Assembly: GCA_003233545.1 (NCBI GenBank)
Contig: QILZ01000086.1
Span: 1 to 6,652, forward strand
DNA length: 6,652 bases
Direction of reading: 5' to 3'
From: Spirochaetales bacterium
GTDB taxonomy: Bacteria; Spirochaetota; Spirochaetia; SZUA-6
The notes beneath the pieces are model-generated. The model saw only the letters and a list, made by a program, of their open reading frames with translations, had not been told where the DNA came from and ran no database searches. Positions 6,649 to 6,652 of this stretch are shown piece by piece. Both the position numbers and the translations under genes were made by a program. Each line of letters begins with the position of its first letter. Positions within the stretch are counted from its first letter, which is position 1.

Positions 6649-6652
6649 AAAT

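Overview
The window contains two gene blocks facing each other, with a strip of decayed genes between them. The plus-strand block (1-2462) belongs to S-adenosylmethionine (SAM) metabolism. It holds the 3' part of an isoprenylcysteine-methyltransferase-like membrane protein, an intact adenosylhomocysteinase (ahcY) and a broken SAM synthetase (metK). The minus-strand block (2848-6573) is a tightly spaced three-gene operon: a PTS EIIA-domain protein with an extra C-terminal domain, a CPA2-type cation/proton antiporter, and a second CPA2-type antiporter ending in a pair of CBS domains.

The metK copy keeps three recognisable pieces of a normal enzyme in three different reading frames. Two internal stretches are missing, and they would have carried both classical MetK signature motifs. 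It cannot encode an active enzyme, so the organism presumably has another copy or another source of SAM. ahcY looks fully intact.

Between metK and the convergent antiporter operon (about 2590-2842) is a fossil that reads like the C-terminal half of an integron integrase (IntI-type tyrosine recombinase). It carries a nonsense codon and a frameshift, and it stops just where the arginine of the HxxR box would be. It suggests that this junction was once the edge of a chromosomal integron or a related mobile element. No attC or attI site could be identified by eye.

The minus-strand operon is the most interesting intact system. A phosphorylatable EIIA (His69 in an IPH motif) is fused to an unassigned, possibly P-II-like domain and is co-transcribed with two different antiporters that both carry an Asp-Asp pair in the ion-binding segment. 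This suggests control of Na+/K+/H+ exchange by phosphotransfer state (energy or nitrogen status), with a second nucleotide-sensing input through the CBS domains of the last protein.

Organism: bacterial, moderately AT-rich, with strong AGGAG-type ribosome binding sites. The combination of a long-form AhcY, an IntI relic and EIIA-linked antiporters is compatible with Spirochaetota, but this is a weak inference and other anaerobic phyla are possible.
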